Positions 22,921 to 36,260 are shown, counted from the stretch's first letter. The stretch: DNA of 64,000 nucleotides from Solanum dulcamara (GCF_947179165.1 NC_077238.1:70353257-70417256); one strand, 5' to 3'. Translations and numbers: made by a program. The notes: generated by a model from the letters alone, not told the origin.

Positions 22921-25900
22921 GAACTCCCTAGATGTTGTTACAGGTATGATTCGAGTCTTTTCCTTTGATTATTATGATTTGTTGGACCCGAGTTCCACTT
23001 TGTCATTTGTAACTCCTTATGTGGCTTCTAAGTTTGATAAAGTTCTCGAGTGTCTTGTTGAGCCTTTTAGTGTGTCTACTCCTAATGGTGATTCTATCTT
23101 AGCTGAGAGGGTAGAGAGTGTACTGTGTCAATCTATCACAGAGATGACATGGCTGACTTAGTTGAGTTGGACATGGTTGATTTTGATGTGATTCTTAGCA
23201 TGGACTAGCTTTATACCTGTTATGCCTCTGTTGATTATAGAACTCGGATTGTTGAGTGCAAATACCCATATGATCCTGGCTTAGAGTGGAGGGGTAGTCC
23301 TTTTGTGCCTAAGGGTAAATTTATTTCCTACCTTAGGGACAGAAATTTGATCTCTAAAAGGTGTATTTATCACATCGTTAGGGTCAAGGATGATGGTTTT
23401 GAGTCTCCTACTCTTGAGTCAGTTCCAATTGTGAATGAATTTCCTGAAGTGTTCCCTGAGGATCTTCCTGGAGTCCCTCTTAAAAGGGAGATCAACTTTG
23501 GGATTGATGTTCATCTCGATACTCAACCTATCTTTATTCCTCTTTATAGAATGACTCTTGCTGAATTGAAAGAATTGAAAAAGAAATTCAAATATTTGTT
23601 AGATAAGAGATTTATTAGGCTGAATATCTCACCTTGGGGTGCTCCTATACTATTCATGCAAAAGAAAGATGGTTCCTTTACAATATGTATTGATTATCGG
23701 CAACTGAACCAGGTTAGAGTAAAGAACAAGCATCCTCTCCCAAGGATAGATGATTTGTTTGACCAACTTTTGGGTGCCTCCTATTTTTCAAAGATAGACC
23801 TCAGATCAGGTTACCATCAGTTGAAACTGAGAGAATGTGATATCCCAAAAATAGCTTTTTGGACCCGTTATGGCTATTTTGAGTTTTTGGTCATGTGCTT
23901 TGGGTTGACTAATGCACCCGCAACCTTTATGGATCTCATGAAGTGGGTTTTCAAGCCATATCTTCATATGTTTGTAATTTTCTTTATCGATGATATTTTG
24001 GTCTACTCCAAGAATGAGGAAGAGCATATCTATCACCTTAGAGTTGTCCTCCAGACTCTGAAAGACAAGGAGTTGTATGCCAATTCTCCAAATGTGAATT
24101 CTGGATAGCGTTAGTGGAGTTCCTAGGCCACATTATATCTGGAGATGGTATTCGGGTTGATACCCAGAAAATAGACGCAGTGAAAAATTGGCCTAGACCC
24201 ACATCCCTAACTGATATAAGGAGCTTCTTGGGTTTGGTTGGCTACTACCATAGATTTGTCGAGGTATTCTCATACATATCATCCCCATTGACTAAACTGA
24301 CCCAAAAGAAAAGTTTCAATGGTACGATGCTTGTGAGGAGAGTTTCCAGAAATTAAAGACCAAACTGACCACCACTTTTGTTTTGACTTTGCCTGATGGA
24401 ATAGAAGATTTTGTAATCTATTGTGATGCATCTAGAGTTAGTTTGGGCTATGTGTTGATGTAAAGGGGAAAAGTGATAGCTTATGCTTCGAGATAGCTTA
24501 AGATTAATAAGGGAAATTACCTAATTCATGACCTTGAACTAGCAGGTCTGGTATTTGCTCTTAAAATTTGGTGTCATTATTTGTATGAAGTGCATGTGGA
24601 TGTGTTCACTGACCACAAGAGCCTACAATATGTCTTTGGTCAGAAAGAACTCAACCTGAGGCAGAGGAGATGGCTAGAGTTTCTCAAGGATTATGACATA
24701 AGCATTCTCTATCACCAGGTAAAGCCAATGTTATTGCAGATGTTCTTAGCAAGTTGTTTATGGGTAGCACTGCCCATATAGAGGAGGGAAAGAAAGAATT
24801 GGCTAAAGAGGTAAATAGATTAGCTCGATTGGGAGTTCATCTTGAGGAGAATAATGAAGGTGGAGTTAATGTTCAGAATGGGTCTACATCATCCCTTGTG
24901 GCAGAGATGAAAGAAAACCAAGACAAAGATTCTATCCTCCTTTAGTTGAAGGAATATATTCCCAAACAAAAGGTGATGGTTTTCTCCAAAGAAGGAGATG
25001 GAGTGTTGAGGTACTAGAATAGATTGTGCGTCCCAAATGTTGATGATATCCGAGAAAAGAATATAGATGAAGCTCATAGTTCCAGATACTCTATTCTTCT
25101 TGGTTATACAAAGATGTATCATGACTTGAGGGAAGTCTATTGGTAAAGTGGAATGAAGAGGAATATTGCTGAATTTGTTCCCAAGTGCCCGAATTGCCAA
25201 ACAGGTTAAAGTTGAGCATCAAAGGCCATGTGGGTTTGCTCAGATTATAGAGATTCCAGAATGAAAATAGGAGATTCCAAATGGAAATGGACTTTATTAT
25301 AGGTTTTCCAAGGTCTCAAAAGTAGCATGATTTGATTTGGGTGATTATGGATAGAATGACTAAATCATCCTACTTCTTGGCAGTTAAGACTACGGACACC
25401 GCAGATGATTATACAAGATTATATATTAGGGAGATTGTCAGATTGCATAGGGTTCCCCATGTCTATTATCTCAGATAAAGGAGCCTAATTCACTTCCCAA
25501 TTTTGGAGATCTTTTCAGAAAGGACTGGGTTCAAAAGTGAATCTTAGTACAACCTTTCATCTCCAGACAAATAGCCAAGCAGAGCGCACCATTCAGACAT
25601 TATAGGATATGTTGAGGGCATGTGTACTTGACTTCAAAGGTAATTGGGATGATCATTTACCTCTCATTGAGTTTACATACAATAATAGTTATCATGCAAG
25701 TATCCAGATGGCTCCCTATGAAGCTTTGTATGGGAGGAGGTGTAGATCACCAATTGGGTGGTTTGAAGTTGGTAAAGTTGCGTTGATTGGGACTAATTTT
25801 GTATACCAAGCTATGGAGAAGGTGAAGGTTATTCGAGAGAGGCTGAAGACAGCCCACAGTCGCCAGAAATCTTACACCGATGTGATAAGGAGAGAGTTAG

Positions 25901-26375
25901 AGTTTGAGGTGGATGATTGGGTGTACTTGAAAGTGTCACCCATGAAGGGTGTCATGAGGTTTGGAAACAAGGGAAAGATTAGTCCCCGATACATTGGTCC
26001 CTACCAGATTGTGAGGAGGATTGGAAGCGTCGCTTCTGAGTTGGAGTTACCTTTTGAGTTAGCCACCATCCATTTGGTATTTCATGTTTCAATGTTAAAG
26101 AAGTGCTTGGGAGAACCTTCATTAGTAGTTCCATTGATAGTATTGAAGTAAAAGATAGTCTGTCCTATAAAGAGATTCTCGTCCAAATCCTTGATTGTCA
26201 GGTTCATAAGTTGAGGGCAAAAGAGATTGCCTCAGTCAAAGTCTTGTGGAAGAATCAATTTATTGAGGATGCCACATGGGAAGATAAGGAAGATATGAAA
26301 GCTATTTACTCACATCTATTCGTGCCAAATGACGAGTATATGGAAGGTAATGTCCCTACTCTTGACTTGAACTGA
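22921..26375 (+). pseudogene. Pol pseudogene, element A (protease, RT, RNase H, integrase, chromodomain)
   Basis: Broken frames read in order. Protease is near 22925-23160 (LDPSSTLSFVTPY, so the expected Asp-Ser/Thr-Gly is lost). RT is at 23305-24356 with [10 protein letters not shown] and the catalytic FIDDILVYS (Asp-Asp codons 23989-23994). RNase H is at 24357-24760 with VFTDHK. Integrase runs from about 24950 to 26100, and a chromodomain-like tail with KVLWKNQF and ATWE runs to 26375. The fragments fall in several frames, so there are multiple indels as well as stops. The chromodomain and the overall order place it with Tekay/Del chromoviruses. Confidence 0.85.
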
Positions 26376-26512
26376 TTTGTCTATTCTTAAATTTGAATAG
26401 TTGATTGTCTAGATTGGCTGATTGTGATTTGGTTAATTTGATTGAGTCCTGATTGTAATTTGTACCTCGAGTCCACACCTAGTTTACTCTTCATTCAAGG
26501 ATGAATGATCCC

Positions 26513-26523
26513 AATGGGGAGAT
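26513..26523 (+). other. Polypurine tract of element A
   Basis: AATGGGGAGAT just before the 3' LTR start at 26526. It is a mutated form of the AAGGGGGAGATAT tract in elements C and D. Confidence 0.65.
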
Positions 26524-26525
26524 AA

Positions 26526-28578
26526 TGTTACACCCGATAAAATTATCAAAATACCCTTATAGTAAAGAACACTTGCATAATGCATAGTTCTTAACTCTTT
26601 CAGCCAATCCGAGGTTGGAATATTGATCAGCGGGAAAAATTATGTGAGAAAATGGTCTTGGTCAAATTTTAGGCTAATTGGATCGAAAGATAAATTTTCA
26701 GAGTGAAATGACGGAAAGCGATGCGCACCTGGCCCGGACTTACACTTAATCTTATCCTGGGTATTTTTTACGGGGTTAGAATTTGATTGGAAATTTTTGG
26801 GAAAAAATGCACTATGAGACTTAGGGCAATTTTCTACTCATTTTTATTTTTAAGGGAGGGGCATTCTGGTCTTTTTCCCACCACTCCTATACTTAACCCA
26901 CGACCAATATAGGTCTTTTTCGACCTTAAAAGAGTTTTTAAACATTCCTATGTTCTTCTACACATTCTAACTATAGACTTAGGGCTAAGGAGTGAAGAAA
27001 AGGCTAGGGTTCTAAAGATTCGAGCAAACTCTTGCAAGATTGATTGTCTTGTCTTCATCCCAAGTATGTAAGGCTAAAATAAAGCATGTACATTGTTCTT
27101 CCATGTGCCCCATCATCGTGATAGGTTGATTGTGAATGATTTGAGTTCCAATGATTGTGTTCCAAGATATTTTCCTTAAATTTACATATTTTACCTACTT
27201 TTACGAAATAGATGTTTTTCTATGAAAATGTTTTCTGAACAAATGATTTAAACTATTTACACCATAAACCCTAATAGTATTTTCAACAACAATGAATGTA
27301 CATGCCTAAGGAGTGAGTCTAGAGACTTGAACTTGTGAATGCATGATTGTGATTGTGATGTGATCATGATGATAGTTTTCATGAAACTTGATAGTCCTTG
27401 TATCTTCACTATTGAGCTCAATTGAATGGTCTCAACTAAATGTTGTCATAAATAATTGTCTCAACTACTCATTAATGAATGATCTGGAAATGATTGGAAG
27501 ATTGATTGTCCGAATGGATTAATTTGATAGAATTGATGAGCTGATAAAAATCCATATGAGACTTTTGTTTGGTTGATTGGGATTGATTTTCTTATGAGTA
27601 TTGAGTCTTGGGAGGAGTATCGAGCATCAAATTGGGTAAGAGTAAGTAATAACTCAAACCCAATAACTACATAGCCAGCGTAGAAGAGGATTGAACCATT
27701 AAATTTAGATGTTTCCCTTAATTTGAATGTCCTAAAAATATAGGACTTGATTTCTTGATTGGATACTTGATTGGATGATTCTTCCTTTACCCTAGCAAAG
27801 TACTGGACGGTTGTGGCAACAACAATGAGCTTTTGTACGATCAATAGCACATAACTGATTGTTGTCAGATTAGAGAAACTCCCTTATAGGTCTTGATAGT
27901 AATCTAAGTTTATTGGATTGGATTGGATTGTATATGATTCATCTCTGTCTAAACCTTATTCTTTCCTTAGACTTACGATATCCTAATTGAGTTCCTCATC
28001 TTTCCGATTTGAGATATTTGAACTGGTATTATTCTATCTTGATGCATGTTTTATTCTGCCATATTACATACTCGTACATTCCACGTACTGACGTCTATTT
28101 GGGTCTACATCATAAAAATGATGCAGAGACAGGTACTAGAGATCATCAACAAGCACGTCATTAAGGATCTACTTACATTCTAGCTGATTAGTGAGTCCTC
28201 CTTGCTTCGGAGGATACCACTACTTTATCATCTAGCTTTTGAGTTCTGACATTCCTTTTATTTTTATTTGGTAGCCATGAACCTGTCATTGGCACCACTT
28301 AGACAGTTGATAAAGGCTTCATAGACTAGATTGTTGACTTATTGATTTGAGATTATCTTTTGGCTAGTTCCTTTCATACTAGTCTTGTTGATTGGATTAG
28401 ACAGATTGTTGGCTTTGGCCTTACTCTATAAGTATTTATTTGATCATCTTGATGAGTTAAGTCTTTCACTGATAGAGAGTTGATTGAATGATTGTGAATA
28501 GGCCAAGTGGTTCACTTGGGGACTAGCAATAGTCTCAAAGTGTCGTCCACACCTAGGGTATCCTTCTGGGGCGTGATA
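26526..28578 (+). mobile_element. 3' LTR of element A
   Basis: It begins TGTTACACCCGA and ends GGGGCGTGATA. It is colinear with the 5' LTR and contains the same module near 28070-28125, including CATCAT-AAAA-ATGATG. Confidence 0.85.
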
Positions 28579-28583
28579 AGGAA
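28579..28583. other. Target-site duplication AGGAA, right copy
   Basis: It matches 19456-19460 exactly. Removing the element leaves a sequence like the uninterrupted paralogue at about 35165-35200. Confidence 0.85.
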
Positions 28584-29065
28584 AATGAAGAAAAAAAAAT
28601 TCTCTTATGCAGAAAAATCAAAAAGGGTCATTTGTTTTTACTAGTGAGACCGTGTAGACATTCTCATTTTGGCATAGCTTTTGGAAAATGGGGGGAAAGG
28701 GAATGGACCTTTTAACTTGCCAAACCCTCTTAGTGATCATAGCAAAAATCAACTTGACCATATTTATTAGCAACCTTGAAATGATGCCGGCAGTTACAAT
28801 CATTTGACAACCCAATTAGTGTCTGATATGGGACGCTCGGATCCTATTTCTTACAAACCCAAGCTAATCTTTGACCTCTATACATCTTTATGGGTCCTCC
28901 GAGTGTGATCTAGACTGGCGTGGTACTTGTTGATGTAACATGTTCAATAAACCAAGGTGATGTGCCTTCAAATTCTCTTTCCCTATTCTCCTTCCAACAC
29001 TCTATCGTATGGGCTAATTGTCAAATAAATTACATTAATTTCTATAGGGTTTAACTCAATGACCT
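28584..29065 (-). other. Array segment S, unit 1 (unassigned, with a hydrophobic open frame)
   Basis: It is about 480 bases paralogous to 35181-35655. On the minus strand, from 28815 to 28618, both copies can encode a similar peptide with a hydrophobic stretch followed by KLIFAMITKR. In the unit 2 copy the frame is interrupted by stops. I do not recognise the sequence; it may be a remnant of a host exon or chance. Confidence 0.4.
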
Positions 29066-32000
29066 TGTGACGACCTGGGACTATCCCCTAGTTGTGACAT
29101 GGTGCTTTGATCTACAAGTGACCCAAGCTAACCTTAGGGCCTCAAATTACACTAAGATATCCAAAAAACAATTGAAGATAATTAAATGCAGAAGATAAAA
29201 TACAATAGGCCTATTAAACAAAATTGAAAGAGATAAATATTTGATTTAAAGATATGTTGAATCAAACTGACTGTCTAAAAGCCTCTACTAATATGAGTTG
29301 CTAGGACAAGCATCTAGCTAGCTCCGGATGCTCTGCATGAAATCCAAATCAGCAGCGATAAGCCATACTATGATCTGTAGGGTGCAGAAGTGTAGTATGA
29401 GTACCAAACAAATGGTAATCAGTAGTCATAGGTCTACTAAGCTCCATAAATAAAGTAGTGTAAACAAGATATATATATATGGTATGTACAACACAAGTAA
29501 CTAAACAAGAGTTATAGTAAGAAAGAATAACCAGTAAGAGTGAAGAAGTAGGATACAAGGAGAAAGGATGTTGAGTCAAAGAACGTACCTGAAGACCCAA
29601 GTACAACAAGTGCCATCTGTAACTAAGTGTATCAACCCACCCTAGCCCTAGTCCTACCAGGTAGGACTTATATAGCTCCCTCATCTGATACAATTATACA
29701 CCAGGTCAGAGGGGCCCTAAAGGGGATGCGAGAAGTCTTTATACACTGCCTGGGCCTAAACCAGGTCTTATATCAATTCCTATCCGTCTTGGTACTGGAG
29801 GAATGGGTAGCCAAAAATAATACATGAAAGGGCAACGATGTGTTGCCTAGTCAAGTAAAAGATTGAGTATATCTCATATGCCTTAAATATTTCAAGTATA
29901 AAAGGAGCATATCCTCGACGCCTCATATATCTAAAAAATTGGTTTATCGAGTGTTCCTGAAGGTACGACTCTTATTAAAATCAGTTTAAAGATAAAATCA
30001 GTTTAAAATAGTAATAGTGTGTAAAATTATGCTTTTTCGAAAAATAGTAGTGAAAATCCAATGTATGAATCGATATCATACGACAAAACATGTAAGAATT
30101 CTCAACTAATGGAATGCACTCCATCACCAGCATCCAAATAAAACACGTTCAACAGAAATAAAATACCAGTCCTACAGCCCTACCAAGCTATGAAGGGAGC
30201 TAACCTGAGGTCCAACTGCTCCTTGAACATGGCCTTAGGCCCAACAATACAAAGACAACTCAACCGCAGCATAACATGCTCAATAAAGTATAATAAGCCT
30301 ACCTCTAATCGATAAGCAAAGGCACCAATAAAAGTTCCATAATCAATATAGGGGAGTAATTCTCAGGGGTCGACGCCCAACTACAAACATATTAGTCCAT
30401 CCTACAACCAAGCATAACTACACCAAACCTACAGCTACTATGAGCCACTAAGGTCTCAGAAAGTAGCACAAGGAACACCATCCAAAACAAGCCCTATCGA
30501 AAGCTACACCTAGCTACAAGGGCAAAAAAATATGTTCTAAGGAAGCTAAGGCTCAATCCTAGCCTAAGGCAATCAATCTCAATCCTAAAATAAGGATAAT
30601 CTCACTAATCCAGGCCGGACGCAAGGCCACAAGTATAAGCCAAGGATTTTAAGAGACTATACTAGCTAAGGTTCAATCGAAGTCAAAAAAATAGGATAGA
30701 ATGAAGCAAACTTAATACTCGGCTCTTACCAACCTATATCACATGTAATCCATACTTCAACATTATCTAGTAAAGATCAGTCAAAGAGAAGACCATAGCC
30801 TACCTCAAAACCGATCAAGCATGCTCTACAACCTCCATATTGAAGCTTTCCATTTCCGAATCACCTGTGATCAGCGCCATGCTATCAAAATATAAATCAC
30901 AATTCAAATACGAAGGTGTAGACACCAAATTTGAAATAATCGAAGATGGATCCAAAATTGGGTCTAAAATGGGATTGTGGGACCCTTATTTGTAATCCTA
31001 AAATTGACTCCATTAAAAGATTCATTTTACCTCGCCAAACTTGTGCCCTAAAAGGGAACACAATTTTAGGGCTCGGAACATCCTAAAATTACAACATGCA
31101 TAAAAATCCACCATTAAGGAATACTAACGAGAGATGGGCAGACCTTAGGGAATGAATTTACTTCTCTAAGATGCTTTCTGAAACTTTCCAACAACCCCAA
31201 CGCATAACTATAATCGAACGAACATCTAGCACTTGAAATTGCTTCAAATGGAGCTCCCAAGCTTAAGAAGTTGCAAAAAGAGTGAATAGGGTCAGGCTGG
31301 TACATGACTAGTCTTATTTAAAAGACTAGTCAAAATTGCCCATCATGATCACAAAGCCTAAGGCTCGTGATCAAGGCTCACACAAGAACAGGCCCATGTG
31401 AATGAGGAGGGTCCCTCACAATTGCGGAGACCTATATGCTAGGGCCTCACGATCGCGACTATAGTTGTTGCAAATGTGGAGGCCTGGGTGACAACCCTAC
31501 GCAAAAGCGAACCTCTAGGGTCGTGAATACAAAGGCCATTTTGGCCCTGTACCAGCTGGTTTTGGCTAGTGCCAAGGTTTTTGCGGGGTTGTTGGGATTT
31601 GTACGGAACCCCATGTGTGCAAATGAACTATGCTACCTCACCTAATTCGATGTTTTGAACTCAGCAGAGATGCCAAAACTTCCAACTGGGGCTGTCTCAA
31701 CAAAAAGTGGTTCCCATGCCCAAGCAAAATTTTAAGCTAAATTCCACAGGAGGGCTCAGAATGAGATCGGAAGCCTTGAGACCCGAACGAAAGGTCATAC
31801 AAGACCAAATTGATGTTTTGGAACTAAACGCGCTGATGGAATTCTCATCCGAGCATATTTACCATGAATATTGACCAAGTTCAAGCTTAGGCCAAAGCTT
31901 AAGGGCTAAAATGCCTAATGGCATAAGCTCACATTGAAAGCCTAGAAATCCGATCTCACCACGTCACTATCCTAAATTTACCCTTCTAGAGATGATGAAC

Positions 32001-32222
32001 CCGTTAGAACTTCATTCTAAGGACGTCTTCTTAGAGTTTTTTCCTAAGTCAACCTTTCAAACTCTAAGAGCTTCACAACATAAAAACTAGCATGAAACCC
32101 AAACAAAGGACCAGGCTACTGAATTGCCAGTCCCAGTAAGTCATAAATGACTTGGTGTTGCTAGCTATAAACGCCGAAAAGATAAAAAAAAATAGAGGAA
32201 ATGACCTAGAGGGGACATTAAA
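29066..32222 (-). mobile_element. Old minus-strand LTR, array unit 1 (most complete copy)
   Basis: The left edge reads TGTGACGACC, the reverse of an LTR end. The block continues about 3.1 kb to GACCTAGAGGGGAC, where the MADS 3' flank begins. Copies are at 16221-17750 (partial), 35656-36260 (large internal deletion) and 4442-4729. No gag or pol is adjacent, so it behaves as a solo LTR that was part of the unit when the array was duplicated. A purine-rich AAGGAGAAAGGATG region and a GGGCCTCACGATCGCGAC block (near 31440) are features of the LTR. Confidence 0.55.
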
Positions 32223-33602
32223 ATATATTGCATTGTTAAACACCGAAACTCTAATTTTGATTTAATAAAGGTGTGACTATATTTTTTTTAGAACTCCCTT
32301 ATTGTAGTCTCTAATCTTGAAATTTCACTAGCAATATTACAAGAAAGGTGTATATTCCTAAAATTAAAAACATAAAATGTTGACCTTCTCCTTGCAACCC
32401 TAGAGAGATTTTGAAAGAAATAGTTCCTTATAGAAGCTAATTAAATGTTATATTTAATGAAAATAGACTAAAAATAAATAGAAAATGCATTTTCTTCTAT
32501 TGATCATAACTATCAACATTATTTTTTTCAGATTAGACTACTTAAGGATATTAATTACTGCTTGTTAGTATGTATATATTATCATGTATAAAAATGATGA
32601 TAATCAACTAAGTTTCTTGGAAAAAAGTTTTTTGTTTTCTTTATCAATAATTCCATCAAGGTGGTGTAGAAAGTATAAAAAATTGGAGAGAAGAATTTAT
32701 ATGATCAGATCAATTAATTTTGTGGCAATTACATTTTTATTAGTCTTAATTCAAAACTCCTAAAATATTAGTATATTTTACACGTAAGAAATCTAAAAAT
32801 AAAACATAAATTTTTTTTGAAAATTCATTTATTCTGTTGAAATCGTAAAAGAGTTATGTTAACAATTTCCTCTCTTTAAAACTACATTGAGGTACAAATT
32901 GAAAGACTCGGCTTTTAAGGCCATGCAAAAGTTTGATGCAATGAAATTTTTGTGATGCCCTTAGATGTTTTGAGCCATCACTAGGTACATTATAATATAT
33001 CAATAATTTTATAACCTTCACCGACATGCTTCGATAACCTTAGGGTATTTGTAAATCTATGTTTTAATATTAAACTTTAAGTATTATTAATTTCATAGTT
33101 CAAATTTTACTTATGAATATGTTATCATCTCCCCCACCTTAATTTTTGGTTTCTTAATCTGAATATTTGTGTCTTCCAATGTAGAAATAAACATAAAATT
33201 CTATTTCTAATGCAAGGGATAAATTGATTTTGTCCAATAAACTTCAAACATGAGACAAATTTCCAGACTTCATCAAGGGAATTTTTTTTAGATAAATAAA
33301 AAGAAAAATATAAGCATGATGATAAATTATTAATTTTAAGTTTTTGTAGTGCAAACATCACTTCTATACAAGTAAGTTAAAACATAACAGTTGAAGTTTT
33401 TAACATACGAAATCCAAGAAAGTAATAAATATTGCATTATTACCATATTTGAAAAAAATATGTTAATATTAAATAAGTCTTCTTGATAATATTTTTTGAT
33501 TCATTGATTCAATTTTAATTTTAGATGCATTACTAGTTTACACTAGAAAGTTTCAAAATAAAAATTTACCCAATATGTAAATTGGCTTGTTAGATTTTGA
33601 AG
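32223..33602 (-). repeat. MADS 3'-flank block X, unit 2
   Basis: About 1.4 kb of AT-rich non-coding DNA nearly identical to 36261-37592 and partly repeated at 43600-44230. A 78-codon minus-strand frame (33125-33361) is identical in units 2 and 3 but broken in unit 4. Because neighbouring non-coding bases are equally conserved, it is not evidence for a gene. Confidence 0.7.
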
Positions 33603-33989
33603 TGTAAGAGATCATTTTTTCCACTTAACACCGCATACATCTCATTTGTCATTTTCTTGACTCTATTTTCCTTTCTTAGTTTTTGTAGTTGTTCCTCCAA
33701 ATTCTCGATCCTTTGCTCGGTGAACTCTTCTATTGTCACCATATTTTTGGATTTCTCCAATGTCGGCAACTCCTTAAACTTTATAAAAGTGGTGCGTGCA
33801 GCGTCATTATTTGGAAATATATATGGTTCATTTCAAAAAGGACCATAGACAACAGCAGCCACTTCAACATCACAAAGTGTTTTGAGCTCTTCACACTTTT
33901 TTGAAGAGACCTTTTTGTCTTTTCTGGTATGAGACTTTTCTTTTACTCTCATCTTCAATCAAAGTGAAGTTAACTTTGTTTCTTGGCAT
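33603..33989 (-). pseudogene. Type I MADS-box pseudogene, copy B
   Basis: It covers codons 1 to about 128 of the intact gene and starts at the ATG complementary to 33987-33989. The MADS segment is very close to the intact copy. A TGA replaces the Arg codon of the GPYRNEP motif (plus strand TTTCAAAAAGGACC against TTTCTATAGGGACC). The 3' two thirds, the stop and the adjacent flank (equivalent to about 38450-39390) are deleted, joining the coding region to block X near GATCATTTTTTCCAC. It is non-functional. Confidence 0.85.
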
Positions 33990-35180
33990 GATTAAAGGGC
34001 AGGAGAAATGTGTTTGTTTGGATATGTGGTATCCAATAGCTTTGTAGTAGTAGTAGTAGTTGTGCTTTTTCTTGCCTAGGATTAACTCCTACTTATATAA
34101 AAATATTTGCATTCTCTAAATTTTCGAATAGTTTGAATTTGACATATGTTTCTTGATAGGAAGAACTATTTTGGAAAAACACTAACTGAGGGGATCTTAT
34201 ACATACATCTAGATATAATTAACTTGAAATATATGTATTTTATGGTTCCAGTCTTATGTTGACCAACTTATTAGGAAAAATATTAATGATGTTTAATCTA
34301 TGTAGTCTCCACAAAATATGGTCATAATTTACTCATTTCCTTCATCAAGTTTTTTTTTTTGAAAAGTATATTTTAATTGAAGGATGAACAAAAGTAAATA
34401 TTGAAACAAGGTCATTTTAAATATTGGCTAGGAATTTTGAAATACCAATTTTGACAATATTTGAATATGAGTAAAAATAATCATTTTTTTAAAAACACAA
34501 ATACTTTTTAAGTATCTAACGGCATTTATGTATGATTGTAGATGTTACAATGTCTGTAGAAGCACATTATCATTTTTATTAATTTTGGATAAACCATATT
34601 TAGTAAAATATTTATGTTTCTTTAAAATATATTTGAAACTCAATCTTGCTTAAATATTTTTGTTAATGTCTGATACTCACCAACCTGTCACTCGATTCAC
34701 ATTATAATATTCCTAAATTAGTTCTGAGACAAATCAATCTGAAATATTTTCACACCTCAAAATGATGTGTTTACAATATTGGGAAATTTAGAAGAAAATT
34801 TTTGTTCATTTTAAGAAAAATATTCAAGATGAAGGGAGATTAGTTTCAAATGTCTTACAATTTTTTTTTCAAATGAAGATGTATATTTATTACTCACATG
34901 GATTTTTTTCTTTTTATTGTAAATAAGAAACCTTTTAATAATATTAGGATTGATATATAAGTTTCTTTGATCCTTTCTAGCTAATGTCAATGTGTTTAAA
35001 CCAGAGAGGAAGAAAGAATGACAAATTTATTAAGTTTATGTCATGATTAGTTTAACCCGTTCAAATGTAATGACCTATCCTGTCGATACTTAAAATACAA
35101 GCGATAAAATGCTTGAGCTTAAAAATTTGTCTATCTAGTAGAGTTAGGCTGGGATCCGCCCCCCCTTGGAAAAAAAATAT
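33990..35180 (-). repeat. Upstream flank of MADS copy B
   Basis: Nearly base-for-base the same as the promoter region of the intact gene (39776-40766), including the AGT triplet repeat near 34044-34060 and the TTATATAAAA stretch near 34094. It continues 160 bases further than the intact copy, into CTAATGTCAATGTG, which also follows copy A. Confidence 0.8.
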
Positions 35181-35655
35181 TTCACTTACGCAGAAAAATC
35201 AGGAAGGATCATTTTTTTACCAGCGAGACTATGTAGACATTCTCATTTTGGTATAGCTTTTGGTCAAGCAGGGGAAAGGGAATATCCCGTTTAACCTACG
35301 AGGCCCTCTTAGTGATCATAGCAAAAATCAACTTGCCAATGTATATGAGAAAACCGGCAATGATGCCGGCGATTATGATCATTTTTGACATCCCAATTGG
35401 TATTTGATTCTGGGACACCCGAATCCTATTTTTTAAATATCCGAGCTAATCTTTGACCTCTATACTAAAACTATATTTCTTGATGGGCGCTCCGAGTGAG
35501 ATCCAGACTGGTGTGGTACTAGTTGATGTAAGATATTCCATAAGCGAAGGTGATGTGCCTCCAAATTATCTTCCCCTATTCTCCTTCCAACTCTCTATCA
35601 TATGGGCTAATTGCCAAATAAAGTGCATTAATTTCTCTAGGGTTTAACACAATGA
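35181..35655 (-). other. Array segment S, unit 2 (unassigned)
   Basis: Paralogue of 28584-29065 without the gypsy insertion, so it gives the pre-insertion state for element A. It contains no intact gene that I recognise. Confidence 0.45.
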
Positions 35656-36260
35656 CCCTGTGACGACCTGAGACTATCTCCTAGTTGCGAAATGGTGCTT
35701 AGATCTAAAAGTGACTCCAAGCTAACCTTATGTCCTTGCATGACTCTAAGATATCCAAAACAACAATTGAAGATAATTAAATGAGGAAGATCAACTGGAA
35801 TAGGTCTATTAAACAAAATTGAAATAGAAAACATATTTGATTTAAAGATATGTTGAATCAAACTGACTGTCGAAAGGCCTCTACTAATATGAGTTTCTAG
35901 GACAAGCCTCTACCTAGCTCCAGACGCTAAGAGCTCACTACATCACCGAATCCAAGTTTCTCTATATGAACTACAAATCAACAATGATAACCCTTACTAT
36001 CATCTGCAGGGTGCAAAAGCCATAGATCGACTGAGCTCCATAAATAATAAACAACATAAATATAAGGTAAGTACAACACAAGTAACTACACAAGAACTAT
36101 AATAAAAAGAAGAAGAAGTAAGAGTGAAGAAGTAGGATACAAGGAGAAAGGATGTTGAGTCAAAGAACGTATCTGAAGACCCAGTCCCAGTATGTCATAA
36201 AGGACTTGGTGTTGCTAGCTCTAAACGCCAAAAAGATCAAAAAATGGAGGAAAGGACCTC
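35656..36260 (-). mobile_element. Old minus-strand LTR, unit 2, internally deleted
   Basis: From TGTGACGACCTGAG it follows 29066-29600. At about 36183 (GAAGACCCAGTCCCAGTA) it jumps to sequence matching 32126 onward. About 2.5 kb present in unit 1 is missing. Confidence 0.6.

Larger units (their letters stand above)
19461..28578 (+). mobile_element. Complete but decayed Ty3/gypsy chromovirus (Tekay/Del-like), element A
   Basis: It is about 9.1 kb with 5' LTR 19461-21548, PBS, leader, gag, pol with chromodomain, PPT and 3' LTR 26526-28578, bounded by a perfect AGGAA duplication. The order protease, RT, RNase H, integrase, chromodomain is that of chromoviruses. By eye the first 190 bases of the two LTRs differ at roughly one position in six, so the insertion is old. 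All coding regions carry stops and frameshifts. Confidence 0.9.

Noticed and set aside
33125..33361. 78-codon minus-strand frame identical at 37178-37414
   Set aside because: Neighbouring non-coding sequence is equally identical because the blocks are recent duplicates, and the unit 4 copy is broken. No recognisable domain.
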